The notes under the pieces are model-generated. The model was not told the origin of the DNA. It saw only the letters and a list, made by a program, of their open reading frames with translations, and searched no databases. From NCBI GenBank assembly GCA_017416805.1, contig JAFQBB010000006.1:1-33629 (forward strand): a DNA stretch of 33,629 nt, given 5' to 3'. Position numbers and translations under genes: made by a program. Origin of the DNA: Bacteroidaceae bacterium (GTDB lineage: Bacteria; Bacteroidota; Bacteroidia; Bacteroidales; Bacteroidaceae). The number at the start of each line of letters is the position of its first letter. The first letter of the stretch is position 1. Below, piece by piece: positions 7,844 through 15,997 of the stretch.

Positions 7844-7896
7844 CTAATTTACAGGGAATCTTTTATTCCTAACTTAATCTGAAAGTAGCCTATTTA

Positions 7897-10488
7897 TCAT
7901 TTAATCACAAACGGAAGTTTCTGCACGTCTTCAGCCCGCGAGCTGCTACCGTACAGAATCTCGTATTTACCGGACATAACGCGCATGGCATTGCTCTTGA
8001 CATCGAAACATTCGAAACGTTCGGCCGGGAGTTCCAGTGCCACTCTTGCAGACTGGCCGGGCTTCAAAGAGATACGTTTGAAAGCCTTCAGACTCTTGAT
8101 AGGACCTTCCCGGTCATCTACACGGCGGATATAGACTTGCACGACCTCCTCACCTGCAATCTTTCCTGAATTTCTTACCGGCACCGTAACTATTACCGAC
8201 TCATCCTTACCCATTGCCATCTTGGAAAGTTCGGCCTTGCCATATTCAAAGGTAGTATAGCTGAGTCCGTAGCCAAACGGATAAAGCGGTTCGCCCAAGA
8301 AATAACGGTAAGTACGGCCACGCATAGAATAGTCCTGAAAATCGGGCAACTGGTCAATCCCCTTGTAGAAAGTGACAGGCAGACGACCCGCAGGATTGTA
8401 ACGTCCCATAAGGACATCGGCCACAGCCGTACCACCTGCCTGACCGGGATACCACGCCTGAACAACCGCTTCGCAATTGCGACTTTCAGGCACAAGCCCC
8501 ATAGCCGAACCTGAGAAATTGACAAATACCACACGCTTGCCAGCATTCTTCAAAGCCTGCACCACCCGACGCTGCACTGCCGGAAGCTGGATATCCTCAC
8601 GGTCGCCACCACGGAAGCCGGGAGCACTGACGGGCATCTCCTCGCCTTCCAGACTGGGAGAGATACCTCCGGCAAAGATAACGACATCGGCTTTCGCTAC
8701 AGTTTTCAACAATGCCGGTATATTGACCGGACGACTGGCTCCCATATCGAAAGTCAGGTATGCCGACTTTTCGATATGGCGGTAACGCAACTCTACATCG
8801 TATGCTTTTCCGGCTTGGGCATCCATCGTATAGAAAACTGTGGTCTGCTTGACAGCGCCCTCATCCTTAGCCACCTCCTTGCCATCGACAAGCAAGGTGT
8901 ATTCTCCACGCATCTTAATCAGGAAATCAACCTTCCCGCTCTCCTTCGGACGGAAAGTGGTGCGATAAACACCTGAGAAATTGGAAAGAGGAATACCCGG
9001 CGCAACAGCCGTGGCACCATCTGTGGTAAAAAGGACGGGAGTAGTTTGGCGGGTTACGGCCGCAGGTTCACCCTCAAAGCGGTTATTGGTCCAGAAACTG
9101 GCATCAAATCCCTGACCATTCTCCGTACCGCATTGGTCGAAAAGACTGACAAAGGTAGTCTCTGCCGTACGGTCACAGGCCGGATGATAGATCAGTTTGT
9201 CGGCCGGAACATATTTCCGCATAGCCTCGAGCAGTGTTACTGTATGAGCCGGAAATCCATTATAGTTACCCCATTGCATCACCGAGTCATTGGCATTGGG
9301 GCCAATGAGTGCAATAGTCTGTCCCTCTTTTAAAGGCAGGATGTTGTTTTCGTTTTCCAACAGGACAATACTCTTGCGTGCCATCTCAAGGGCCAACTGT
9401 TGGTGCTTGCGGCTATTGATGACCGATGATGGGATCGTATCCCACGGAGTGGAGGGATCCATTTCTCCCAATTCAAAACGTGCCTGAAACAAGCGGCATA
9501 CAGCACGGTCGATATCAGCCTCTTTGATTTGTCCGTTCTTTACGGCATCCACCAATCCTTTATAAGAGCTTCCACACTCAAGGTCTGTACCACTCAACAC
9601 TGCAGCGGCTGAAGCATCAGCCCTATCTTTATGTGTTTCATGATGTCCCTCCATGAAGAAATCCCGAATGGCACCACAATCACTGACAACAATCCCCTCG
9701 AAGCCCCACTCTTCGCGCAAAATCTGCATCAACAGGCGGTCGCTCCCACAACAGGGGTCTCCCTCATAACGATTATAGGCACACATCACTTCCTTCACTT
9801 TGGTTTTCTGCACCAGATCCTTGAAGGCCGGCAAATAGGTTTCCCAAAGATCACGCGGACTGATGTCCTTAGCATCAAAACTATGACGATTCCACTCAGG
9901 GCCTGAATGTACTGCAAAGTGTTTGGCGCAAGCATGAGCCTTATCATACTTGCTATCCTCCGGTCCCTGCAAACCGCGCACCACGGCCATCCCCATCCGG
10001 CCCGTATGGAAGGGGTCTTCGCTATAAGTCTCCTGACCACGCCCCCAACGCGGGTCACGGAAAATGTTGATATTGGGTGTCCAGAAAGTCAACCCCTGAT
10101 AGCGTTTGTAACTGTTCTCCTCACGGGCAAGACGTGTCTTTGCACGAGCCTCATCACTGACCGCATTGAACACCTCATAAAGCAATTCGTCATCAAACGA
10201 GGCTCCCATACCAATGGACTGTGGAAAAACTGTGGCCAATCCGGCACGTCCTACCCCATGCAAAGCTTCATTCCACCACTCATAAGGTTTGATTCCCAAA
10301 CGGGGAACTGCTGGTGAAGCATTTTGCATCAGGGCCACTTTTTCCTCCAAAGTGAGCCTGCTCACCAAGTCGGCAGCACGTTCTTTGGGCGACAAAGAGG
10401 CGTTTTTGTACGGTTCGGTCTGTGTGCATGCAGACACTCCCAACATGCATACGCAAAATACGAAAAAATAAAGTCCTTTAGTTTTCAT
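7897..10488 (-). CDS. GH3 beta-xylosidase-type lipoprotein with PA14-like insert
   Basis: An 863-residue glycoside hydrolase family 3 enzyme that should remove terminal xylose (or similar sugars) from hemicellulose oligosaccharides. A lipobox VSAC with Cys21 indicates a lipoprotein. The N-terminal GH3 barrel covers about 30-345, with the nucleophile Asp270 in VVSDCGA and the KHF motif at 189-191. The C-terminal domain (365-745) is interrupted by a PA14-like insert (about 450-585). The motif SLEGEEM (612-618) probably holds the acid/base glutamate. A fibronectin-III-like domain ends the protein (about 785-855). Length and layout match Xyl3A-type enzymes of Prevotella. It lies 33 bases after folE with no promoter seen between them, so it is probably the last gene of a housekeeping operon. 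No susC/susD pair is nearby. Exact sugar specificity is inference. Confidence 0.92.
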   Translation of the reverse strand: MKTKGLYFFVFCVCMLGVSACTQTEPYKNASLSPKERAADLVSRLTLEEKVALMQNASPAVPRLGIKPYEWWNEALHGVGRAGLATVFPQSIGMGASFDDELLYEVFNAVSDEARAKTRLAREENSYKRYQGLTFWTPNINIFRDPRWGRGQETYSEDPFHTGRMGMAVVRGLQGPEDSKYDKAHACAKHFAVHSGPEWNRHSFDAKDISPRDLWETYLPAFKDLVQKTKVKEVMCAYNRYEGDPCCGSDRLLMQILREEWGFEGIVVSDCGAIRDFFMEGHHETHKDRADASAAAVLSGTDLECGSSYKGLVDAVKNGQIKEADIDRAVCRLFQARFELGEMDPSTPWDTIPSSVINSRKHQQLALEMARKSIVLLENENNILPLKEGQTIALIGPNANDSVMQWGNYNGFPAHTVTLLEAMRKYVPADKLIYHPACDRTAETTFVSLFDQCGTENGQGFDASFWTNNRFEGEPAAVTRQTTPVLFTTDGATAVAPGIPLSNFSGVYRTTFRPKESGKVDFLIKMRGEYTLLVDGKEVAKDEGAVKQTTVFYTMDAQAGKAYDVELRYRHIEKSAYLTFDMGASRPVNIPALLKTVAKADVVIFAGGISPSLEGEEMPVSAPGFRGGDREDIQLPAVQRRVVQALKNAGKRVVFVNFSGSAMGLVPESRNCEAVVQAWYPGQAGGTAVADVLMGRYNPAGRLPVTFYKGIDQLPDFQDYSMRGRTYRYFLGEPLYPFGYGLSYTTFEYGKAELSKMAMGKDESVIVTVPVRNSGKIAGEEVVQVYIRRVDDREGPIKSLKAFKRISLKPGQSARVALELPAERFECFDVKSNAMRVMSGKYEILYGSSSRAEDVQKLPFVIK

Positions 10489-10521
10489 TGGAATAATAAA
10501 TTAAGTTCTGTGTAGGAAAAG

Positions 10522-11112
10522 TCAGAAATGACCTCCACGAATCAGATTCATGAATTCTTCACGGGTTTTGGCCTGATTGAAAGCGCCAGTAAAATCAGAG
10601 GTTGTAGTAATGGAATTCTGCTTCTCCACACCACGCATCTGCATGCACATGTGTTTGGCCTCAATGACCACCATGACACCCAAAGGATTCAATGTTTCCT
10701 GTATGCACTCCTTGATTTGTGTGGTCATACGTTCCTGCACTTGCAGACGATGTGAAAAAATATCCACCACGCGAGCTATCTTGCTCAACCCTGTAATGTA
10801 TCCATTCGGAATATAGGCAACATGAGCCTTACCATAAAAAGGAAGCATATGGTGCTCGCAAAGTGAGTAGAAATTGATATCCTTCACGATGACCATTTGG
10901 CGATAATCTTCTTGGAACTTGGCAGAATTCAACACGGCCTTCGGATCCATCCGATATCCTTTTGTCAAGGTCAACATAGCCTTAGCCACCCGCTCGGGGG
11001 TTTTCAACAGACCTTCACGCTCTACATCCTCACCAAGCAAAGATAATATTTCCCTATAATGCTCTTTCAGCCCAACAACAATCTCTGGAGACAAGTTTTC
11101 TTCCGTCTGCAT
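10522..11112 (-). CDS. folE: GTP cyclohydrolase I
   Basis: A 196-residue enzyme that converts GTP to 7,8-dihydroneopterin triphosphate, the first step of folate and pterin synthesis in the cytoplasm. The zinc ligands are visible as Cys85 and His88 in [10 protein letters not shown] and Cys156 in HMCMQMRGV. The motif [20 protein letters not shown] is typical of the family. The length is normal for the compact bacterial form. It starts 12 bases after the stop of the SPOR-domain gene and is followed after 33 bases by the GH3 gene, so it belongs to the tpiA operon. Confidence 0.97.
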   Translation of the reverse strand: MQTEENLSPEIVVGLKEHYREILSLLGEDVEREGLLKTPERVAKAMLTLTKGYRMDPKAVLNSAKFQEDYRQMVIVKDINFYSLCEHHMLPFYGKAHVAYIPNGYITGLSKIARVVDIFSHRLQVQERMTTQIKECIQETLNPLGVMVVIEAKHMCMQMRGVEKQNSITTTSDFTGAFNQAKTREEFMNLIRGGHF

Positions 11113-11124
11113 TTATTCTTATAT

Positions 11125-11583
11125 TTACAAATTGATAATGGAACGTACAATGGAGAGTTCTTTGAAATCACCCGTTGCCTTCAACTGGCGCATAACGACA
11201 TCAGCCTCTTCAATACTCCGATAGTCACCTATACGACAAATCCATCGAGGAGATATAAATTGGGTATAAACTTCCAGTTCTGGAAACAACTTCTTTACCT
11301 CCTCACCAATACGAAGTGCTTCAGTACGGGCATTCTGCGAATTGTTTCCTGCATAGACCTGCACTCTGAATCCCGTCACCTTCTGTGGCTTATGTCCCAC
11401 TTGCGACTCGGAATAAGCCTTGGTCTGACCAACCAGACTCTTCAAACGAGGATCTTGATGAATAATGACAGTACCCTCGCCTGCACGGTTCTCTTCCAAA
11501 CGTTCGAAAATATTCTGCTGGGCAGACACTGTCATTGATCCCAGCAACAAACAAAGCCCAAGTACGACTTTCATCAATTCCAT
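11125..11583 (-). CDS. Exported SPOR-domain protein
   Basis: A 152-residue protein when started at the ATG at 11583 (MELMKVV...). This start is chosen over an upstream in-frame extension because it begins a clean signal peptide (about residues 1-21, ending SMTVSA) and has AGAAGGAT before it. The C-terminal half (about 68-152, GFRVQVYAGNNSQNARTEAL onwards) is a SPOR domain, a family that binds denuded peptidoglycan, often at division sites. It is probably periplasmic. It sits between tpiA and folE in the same operon. The precise role is unknown. Confidence 0.88.
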   Translation of the reverse strand: MELMKVVLGLCLLLGSMTVSAQQNIFERLEENRAGEGTVIIHQDPRLKSLVGQTKAYSESQVGHKPQKVTGFRVQVYAGNNSQNARTEALRIGEEVKKLFPELEVYTQFISPRWICRIGDYRSIEEADVVMRQLKATGDFKELSIVRSIINL

Positions 11584-11668
11584 ATCCTTCTTATTTCTTA
11601 ACATTAAATAAACAAGAGGGATGAAAAGTGAATATGACACACTCTCCATCCCTTTAATCTAAAAAACG

Positions 11669-12424
11669 TTATTTAAAGGCATCAATGATACCCTTGAAGT
11701 CTGCAACCTTCAAAGCTGCACCGCCAATCAAGCCACCGTCCACGTCGGGGTTGGCAAACAACTCCTTGGCATTGCTGGGCTTGCAGCTGCCTCCATAGAG
11801 GATTGAAGTATTATCAGCCACTTCCTGTCCATATTTCTCGGCAACCAATGAACGGATGTAAGCATGGATTTCCTGTGCCTGCTCGGGAGTAGCAGTCTTG
11901 CCGGTACCGATAGCCCATACAGGCTCGTAAGCCAAGACAATCTTACCAAAATCCTCGGCAGAAAGCGAGAATACAGAAGCCAACTGAGCAGCAACGACTT
12001 CATTCTGCTTGTTTGCTTCACGCTCTTCCAGCACCTCGCCGATACAGAAAATAGGCTTCAAGTTGTTTGCCAAAGCCAATTTCACCTTTTCTTCCAAAAT
12101 CTCCACTGTTTCGCCATAATATGCACGACGTTCAGAGTGTCCCAAAATAACATACTGGGCACCTGTTGATGCCACCATCTCAGCAGAAACCTCACCAGTA
12201 TAAGCACCAGACACCTTGTCGGCACAGTTTTCAGCACCCACACCGATTACAGCACTATCCACGATAGGTGTAACAGATGCCAAATGGATAAAAGGAGTAC
12301 AGATTACCACATCGCAATTAGGCTTGTCAGCAGCCAATGCTTCATTCAATTCCTTAGCAAGTGCAATACCCTCCTGAAGGGTCTTGTTCATTTTCCAGTT
12401 TCCTGCAACAATGTTTTTTCTCAT
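11669..12424 (-). CDS. tpiA: Triosephosphate isomerase
   Basis: A 251-residue glycolytic enzyme interconverting dihydroxyacetone phosphate and glyceraldehyde 3-phosphate. Catalytic residues are visible: Lys11 in GNWKMN, His96 in LGHSERR and Glu167 in [11 protein letters not shown]. The phosphate-binding end ILYGGS and GLIGGAAL is also present. The start is the ATG at 12424 ([13 protein letters not shown]). The frame can be extended 12 bases to a TTG, but the family's usual N-terminus favours the ATG. Upstream, 51 bases away, is the MauE/DoxX-like gene; downstream is the SPOR gene. Confidence 0.98.
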   Translation of the reverse strand: MRKNIVAGNWKMNKTLQEGIALAKELNEALAADKPNCDVVICTPFIHLASVTPIVDSAVIGVGAENCADKVSGAYTGEVSAEMVASTGAQYVILGHSERRAYYGETVEILEEKVKLALANNLKPIFCIGEVLEEREANKQNEVVAAQLASVFSLSAEDFGKIVLAYEPVWAIGTGKTATPEQAQEIHAYIRSLVAEKYGQEVADNTSILYGGSCKPSNAKELFANPDVDGGLIGGAALKVADFKGIIDAFK

Positions 12425-12475
12425 TTTTCTTTTCAACTTAAATCGTTATACAATATTGTTTATTCCAAATCACAT

Positions 12476-13774
12476 TCAAAAAGAATCTTGATTACGTCTA
12501 ATCCTTCTTACCCGGAATCGAGAATATATCCCGTCCAATATGGCAAAGAAAGCCAATGGCCCTACATACCACCACACGCATAAAAGCACCTCTTTCCACA
12601 TCTTTGCCTCGACCTGCAGGGTCAGAGGCAATTCTTCCAGCCGCCCCGTCAGTTTGTATTCGTCCGGAATATTGCGGTTACTCCACTTGTTGACCACTTT
12701 CCCTTCCTTCAAGAGAATCAGACCCGGATTTGAACGAACCATAGTCTTCAGCATCAATTCGTCCGCATGACAAAAGGGATATTCCCCACCCGTCCTATCC
12801 TGCCACCATTCCACTGCCTCTTCTTGCGAAGCCGTCACTCCATAAAAAGTATAATCATAGGACTGGCAATAATCATAAAGTTCGTTCAAAAGATCCGCAT
12901 ACCCATCATCGGCAGCCTGCAATTGAGGCAGAACCAACAAAAAAGTATAACCGGAATCTGCCAAAACGTCTTCTGTCACATCTTCACCATCAGCCAAACG
13001 CACCAACGAGAAGTCTTGGATAGGAGGCAAAGCCCCTTCTTTCACCAAGATGGTCTTACGCTCTACAAATGTCCAAGCAGAATCAGGATAATCTTCCAAC
13101 AGGAATTCCTGACGCACTCCGTCTTTTTCCATTACAAAACGGGTCTCATAAACCGGCAAATCCGACTCGTCAGAGACTGTCATCCCTTTGGCTATATCTG
13201 CACCCACATGATAAGGACGAAAGTCTATAACCGGAAGTCCTATCTGGGTATAATAAAAGAACACTAATACATACCCGATAGAATAAAAAGAGATGAGCCA
13301 CTCAATACGGCGTGTCACCATTCTGAACATCTCATTCTTCCACCACAAAACCGAAAATGCAGCAAAGGAAATCACTACATTTTTCCAAAATGTCTGCCAA
13401 TTTGTGAGCACTACCGCATCACCAAAACAACCGCAATCAGATACGGGATTCTCCAAAGCCAAATACAACGTAAGCGGAGTCATAACAGACATCATGGCCA
13501 TTACCAACCATGTTGTCAACCTTCTGTTTATCCCAAAGAAAAGATAAACACCTAAAGTAAACTCTACCGTTGCCAGAAATGCCCCTAATATCATCAACAG
13601 GAAATCAGGCAATTCAAAGCCAAACGCACCTGCATACTCAGCCAGTTTGTATTGAAGTCCGAGCGGGTCATTTGCTTTGACAAAGCCAGAAAAGACAAAC
13701 ACTGCCGACAAAAAAAAGCGGCAAACGTTCACATAGGCTTTCAGCAACTTATGTTGTATATTACTCTTCTCCAA
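12476..13774 (-). CDS. MauE/DoxX-like membrane protein with thioredoxin-like C-terminal part (BT_3928 type)
   Basis: A protein of about 432 residues. The N-terminal part has four or five membrane segments (about 15-35, 55-80, 88-108, 125-145, 155-175) and the family's CGCFGD motif at 114-119, resembling MauE/DoxX membrane proteins linked to thiol redox. The soluble part (about 180-390) resembles a thioredoxin fold (TFLLVLPQL, SNPGLILLKEGKVV), but no CXXC pair is visible. A last membrane segment lies near 398-418. The start is uncertain: the best in-frame codon is TTG at 13774, which overlaps the upstream DUF1599 stop by 14 bases and suggests coupled translation. A GTG at residue 15 is the alternative. 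The substrate is unknown. Confidence 0.85.
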   Translation of the reverse strand: MEKSNIQHKLLKAYVNVCRFFLSAVFVFSGFVKANDPLGLQYKLAEYAGAFGFELPDFLLMILGAFLATVEFTLGVYLFFGINRRLTTWLVMAMMSVMTPLTLYLALENPVSDCGCFGDAVVLTNWQTFWKNVVISFAAFSVLWWKNEMFRMVTRRIEWLISFYSIGYVLVFFYYTQIGLPVIDFRPYHVGADIAKGMTVSDESDLPVYETRFVMEKDGVRQEFLLEDYPDSAWTFVERKTILVKEGALPPIQDFSLVRLADGEDVTEDVLADSGYTFLLVLPQLQAADDGYADLLNELYDYCQSYDYTFYGVTASQEEAVEWWQDRTGGEYPFCHADELMLKTMVRSNPGLILLKEGKVVNKWSNRNIPDEYKLTGRLEELPLTLQVEAKMWKEVLLCVWWYVGPLAFFAILDGIYSRFRVRRIRRNQDSF

Positions 13775-14306
13775 AATCCAACTTTATCAATCCAAAAATG
13801 GCATAATTCATCATATCCATATAATTGGCATCAATACCTTCCGATACCAACGTCTGTCCATCAAGCCCTTCTATCTGCTTGGTACGATAAAGTTTCATCA
13901 GTATCAGATCGGTATATGAACTGATGCGCATACCACGCCATGCCTCATCATAATCATGATTCTTTTTCAACATTAGTTCCAATACACGCTTGGCATGGCG
14001 GTCGTAATGCTCAAGTGCCAATTCTGGAGTCATGTCGTCACGCTCGGCATACCCCAATTCTAACTGTATCAGTCCGATGATACTGTAATTGACAATACCG
14101 ACAAATTCGGGGCGTATTCCCTCTCCCACCAAACTTACGCCTTTGGTTTCAAGACTACGGATGCGGCTTGCCTTAATGAATATCTGATCTGTCAATGATG
14201 AAGGACGCATTATACGCCACGCTGCACCATAATCATGCAACTTCTTGGCAAAAAGTTCACGACACGAAGCCAAGACTTGTTCAAACTGTTTCTGGGTATC
14301 TTTCAT
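13761..14306 (-). CDS. DUF1599 protein with two tandem repeats
   Basis: A 181-residue cytoplasmic protein starting at the ATG at 14306 (MKDTQKQFEQ); the longer frame upstream has no family-like sequence. It consists of two copies of the DUF1599 unit: about 15-90 (KKLHDYGAAWRIMRPSSLTD, then IVNYSIIGLIQL) and 105-181 (KKNHDYDEAWRGMRISSYTD, then MMNYAIFGLIKL). The family is listed as nucleotide-modification associated, but I know of no proven reaction. It is the first gene of the tpiA operon, and its stop overlaps the next gene. Confidence 0.88.
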   Translation of the reverse strand: MKDTQKQFEQVLASCRELFAKKLHDYGAAWRIMRPSSLTDQIFIKASRIRSLETKGVSLVGEGIRPEFVGIVNYSIIGLIQLELGYAERDDMTPELALEHYDRHAKRVLELMLKKNHDYDEAWRGMRISSYTDLILMKLYRTKQIEGLDGQTLVSEGIDANYMDMMNYAIFGLIKLDFGEE

Positions 14307-14328
14307 CTTCTGCTGAAATAATTGCGTG

Positions 14329-14359
14329 CAAAGATAATCATTTTGACGGATATAGCAGA
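14329..14359 (-). promoter_or_regulatory. Probable promoter of the DUF1599-tpiA-folE operon
   Basis: TATCTTTG (14336-14329) matches the -7 box exactly and TCTG (14359-14356), 19 bases upstream, matches three of four -33 bases. The start would be near 14322, about 16 bases before the ATG. The palindrome array at 14377-14432 begins about 18 bases upstream of the -33 box. Confidence 0.6.
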
Positions 14360-14376
14360 TAATTAGCCTAAAAAAG

Positions 14377-14432
14377 TATCTTAAGATAAAAGGCAAAGTA
14401 TCTTAAGATAGTTTCCCATTTATCTTAAGATA
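14377..14432. repeat. Three 12-bp palindromes with exact 22-bp period
   Basis: TATCTTAAGATA occurs at 14377-14388, 14399-14410 and 14421-14432. The starts are exactly 22 bp apart. The last two copies are part of the larger hairpin 14389-14442. The array lies between the M23 stop codon and the promoter of the DUF1599 operon. Confidence 0.9.
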
Positions 14433-14442
14433 CTTTGCCTTT
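14389..14442 (-). terminator. Terminator hairpin after the M23 peptidase gene
   Basis: A perfect 22-base inverted repeat (14389-14410 with 14421-14442) around a 10-base loop, 20 bases past the stop codon at 14462. On the minus strand it runs into TTTTATC and, after a third palindrome, TTTTTT. Pairing between alternative palindrome copies is possible. Confidence 0.7.
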
Positions 14443-14461
14443 GAACCTATAATGCCCCAAA

Positions 14462-15358
14462 TCATGAATAACGGAGCATTTGCCCGATACGCAAAGTCGA
14501 GTTTTTTCTGATACCGTTCAACTCACACAAAATGGCAATACTTACACCATACTTCTTGGCAATTCTGGAAAGGGTGTCCCCCGAACGTACCCTATGATAG
14601 CGGACATCAAAATCAGCTGGGAGTTTTTCTCCTCGGGCACGTGCCTGTTGGGCATACCTACGTTTGGCGGCAGGCGAGTAATACATATAGAAATCGCCCG
14701 TAACATCCTGATTAGGGAAATCAAACAATAATTCCGGATTAATTTCCTGCCCCAACAAACGGGTTTCAAAATGGAGATGAGACCCTGTTGAACGCCCCGT
14801 ATTACCTCCCAACCCGATAGGCTGACCGGAACGGACATATTCGTTTTCCGTAACCAACTGCTTTGAAAGGTGGCCATAGATAGTCTCCAATCCATTATCA
14901 TGACGGAGCACTACATATTTGCCGTACCCCACCTTACGCCCCTGATTGGCCACAACACGCACCTTACCATCAAAAGCTGCATAGATTGTATCACCCACAT
15001 ACACTTTCAAATCAAGCCCTTTATGCTGACGGCGGAAACGACGGCGATAGCCAAACTTTGATGTAATTTTCTGACTGGAAGTGGGCATTGTAAAACCACG
15101 CAAATCTATACGAAAAGTATCGGGCACTTTCACATCGTCATAGACATGGACACGCTCGTTATCCCAACTGGGGTAAAGTCCGTATCCCGGATGTTCCATC
15201 TGTTCACGAATAATCTGACGGTGCAATGCCACAGAATCAATAGCACGCAAAGTGCGGTCAACGGGAGCCTGACTTGCCAACAAATCTTGTCCATTGGCGT
15301 TTATCCCGACAGACAAAGCGGCAACCGCAACCCACATTTTAATATTCCTCAAAAACAT
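14462..15358 (-). CDS. M23 peptidase with LysM domain
   Basis: A 298-residue exported peptidoglycan hydrolase (LytM type). Start at the ATG at 15358 (MFLRNIKMWVA), beginning a signal peptide that ends near ANG (about residue 23); a GTG 18 bases upstream is the alternative. The M23 domain (about 95-210) has the zinc motif HKGLD (His112, Asp116), YGHL (His163) and SHLHF (His194, His196), so it should be active. A LysM peptidoglycan-binding domain ends the protein (about 253-298, YHRVRSGDTLSRIAKKYGVS). It begins 25 bases after the ndk stop, so it is probably co-transcribed with ndk. Confidence 0.93.
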   Translation of the reverse strand: MFLRNIKMWVAVAALSVGINANGQDLLASQAPVDRTLRAIDSVALHRQIIREQMEHPGYGLYPSWDNERVHVYDDVKVPDTFRIDLRGFTMPTSSQKITSKFGYRRRFRRQHKGLDLKVYVGDTIYAAFDGKVRVVANQGRKVGYGKYVVLRHDNGLETIYGHLSKQLVTENEYVRSGQPIGLGGNTGRSTGSHLHFETRLLGQEINPELLFDFPNQDVTGDFYMYYSPAAKRRYAQQARARGEKLPADFDVRYHRVRSGDTLSRIAKKYGVSIAILCELNGIRKNSTLRIGQMLRYS

Positions 15359-15382
15359 TCCTCTTTTTTTACACACTTAACA

Positions 15383-15844
15383 TCAATACTCATCATTTGC
15401 ATAAAGATAGCCAAAAGTTGCCTGGCTGTAATCGAACAGTTCCTCCGGTTTGAAGAAACGTTTCAACTCAACGTCTGCCGTTTCAGGTGAATCAGAAGTG
15501 TGAACTATATTTTCCTGAAAACTCATACTATAATCTCCACGAATAGTTCCCGGAGCAGCCAAACGGCCATTGGTAGGACCAGCCAAAGCACGTACGGCCG
15601 AAATGGCATCCACACCTTCGTAGCAACAAACAATGACGGGAGCAGCCATCATTGAATCCTTTACACGCTGGAAAAAAGGTTTGGCACTCAAATGAGCATA
15701 ATGTTCACTCAGCAATTCATCGGTCAATTGCGTCATCTTCATACCTACCAAACGCAAGCCCTTGCGTTCAAAACGATTCAATATTTCTCCTACCAAACCA
15801 CGTTGTAACGTACAAGGTTTCAAGATGACGAGTGTTTTTTCCAT
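15383..15844 (-). CDS. ndk: Nucleoside diphosphate kinase
   Basis: A 153-residue enzyme that transfers the terminal phosphate from ATP to other nucleoside diphosphates. The phosphohistidine is His115 in ENIVHTSDS. The N-terminal TLVILKPCTLQRGL replaces the more common ILKPDAVQRGL. The motif PTNGRLAAPGTIRGDY is typical. The length fits the family's long bacterial forms. It is the first gene of a two-gene unit with the M23 peptidase. Confidence 0.97.
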   Translation of the reverse strand: MEKTLVILKPCTLQRGLVGEILNRFERKGLRLVGMKMTQLTDELLSEHYAHLSAKPFFQRVKDSMMAAPVIVCCYEGVDAISAVRALAGPTNGRLAAPGTIRGDYSMSFQENIVHTSDSPETADVELKRFFKPEELFDYSQATFGYLYANDEY

Positions 15845-15887
15845 GCCTTTTAATCCTTTGAATATTGATTAGATTTTAAAATTCCTC

Positions 15888-15895
15888 CAAAGGTA
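15888..15895 (-). promoter_or_regulatory. Candidate -7 box upstream of ndk
   Basis: TACCTTTG on the minus strand, identical to the -7 box of the rRNA promoter, 44 bases before the ndk start. No TTTG is found at the proper distance further upstream. Confidence 0.5.
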
Positions 15896-15937
15896 ATCTT
15901 TTTTGCCATAAGAGAGCGAGACGATTAACACTCATTA

Positions 15938-15967
15938 AATAAATCTCGTATAATTATAAGATTTATT
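15938..15967 (-). terminator. Possible weak terminator after recG
   Basis: A 9-base inverted repeat (AATAAATCT/AGATTTATT) with a 12-base loop lies about 30 bases past the recG stop. It is AT-rich and lacks a T-run, so the call is tentative. Confidence 0.3.
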
Positions 15968-15997
15968 ATGTATTTTTCTCCAGCTATTCCCATTCCT

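Noticed and set aside
11584-11649. Longer N-terminus of the SPOR protein
   Set aside because: The extra 22 residues precede a clear signal peptide and have no family support. The ATG at 11583 has a better ribosome site.
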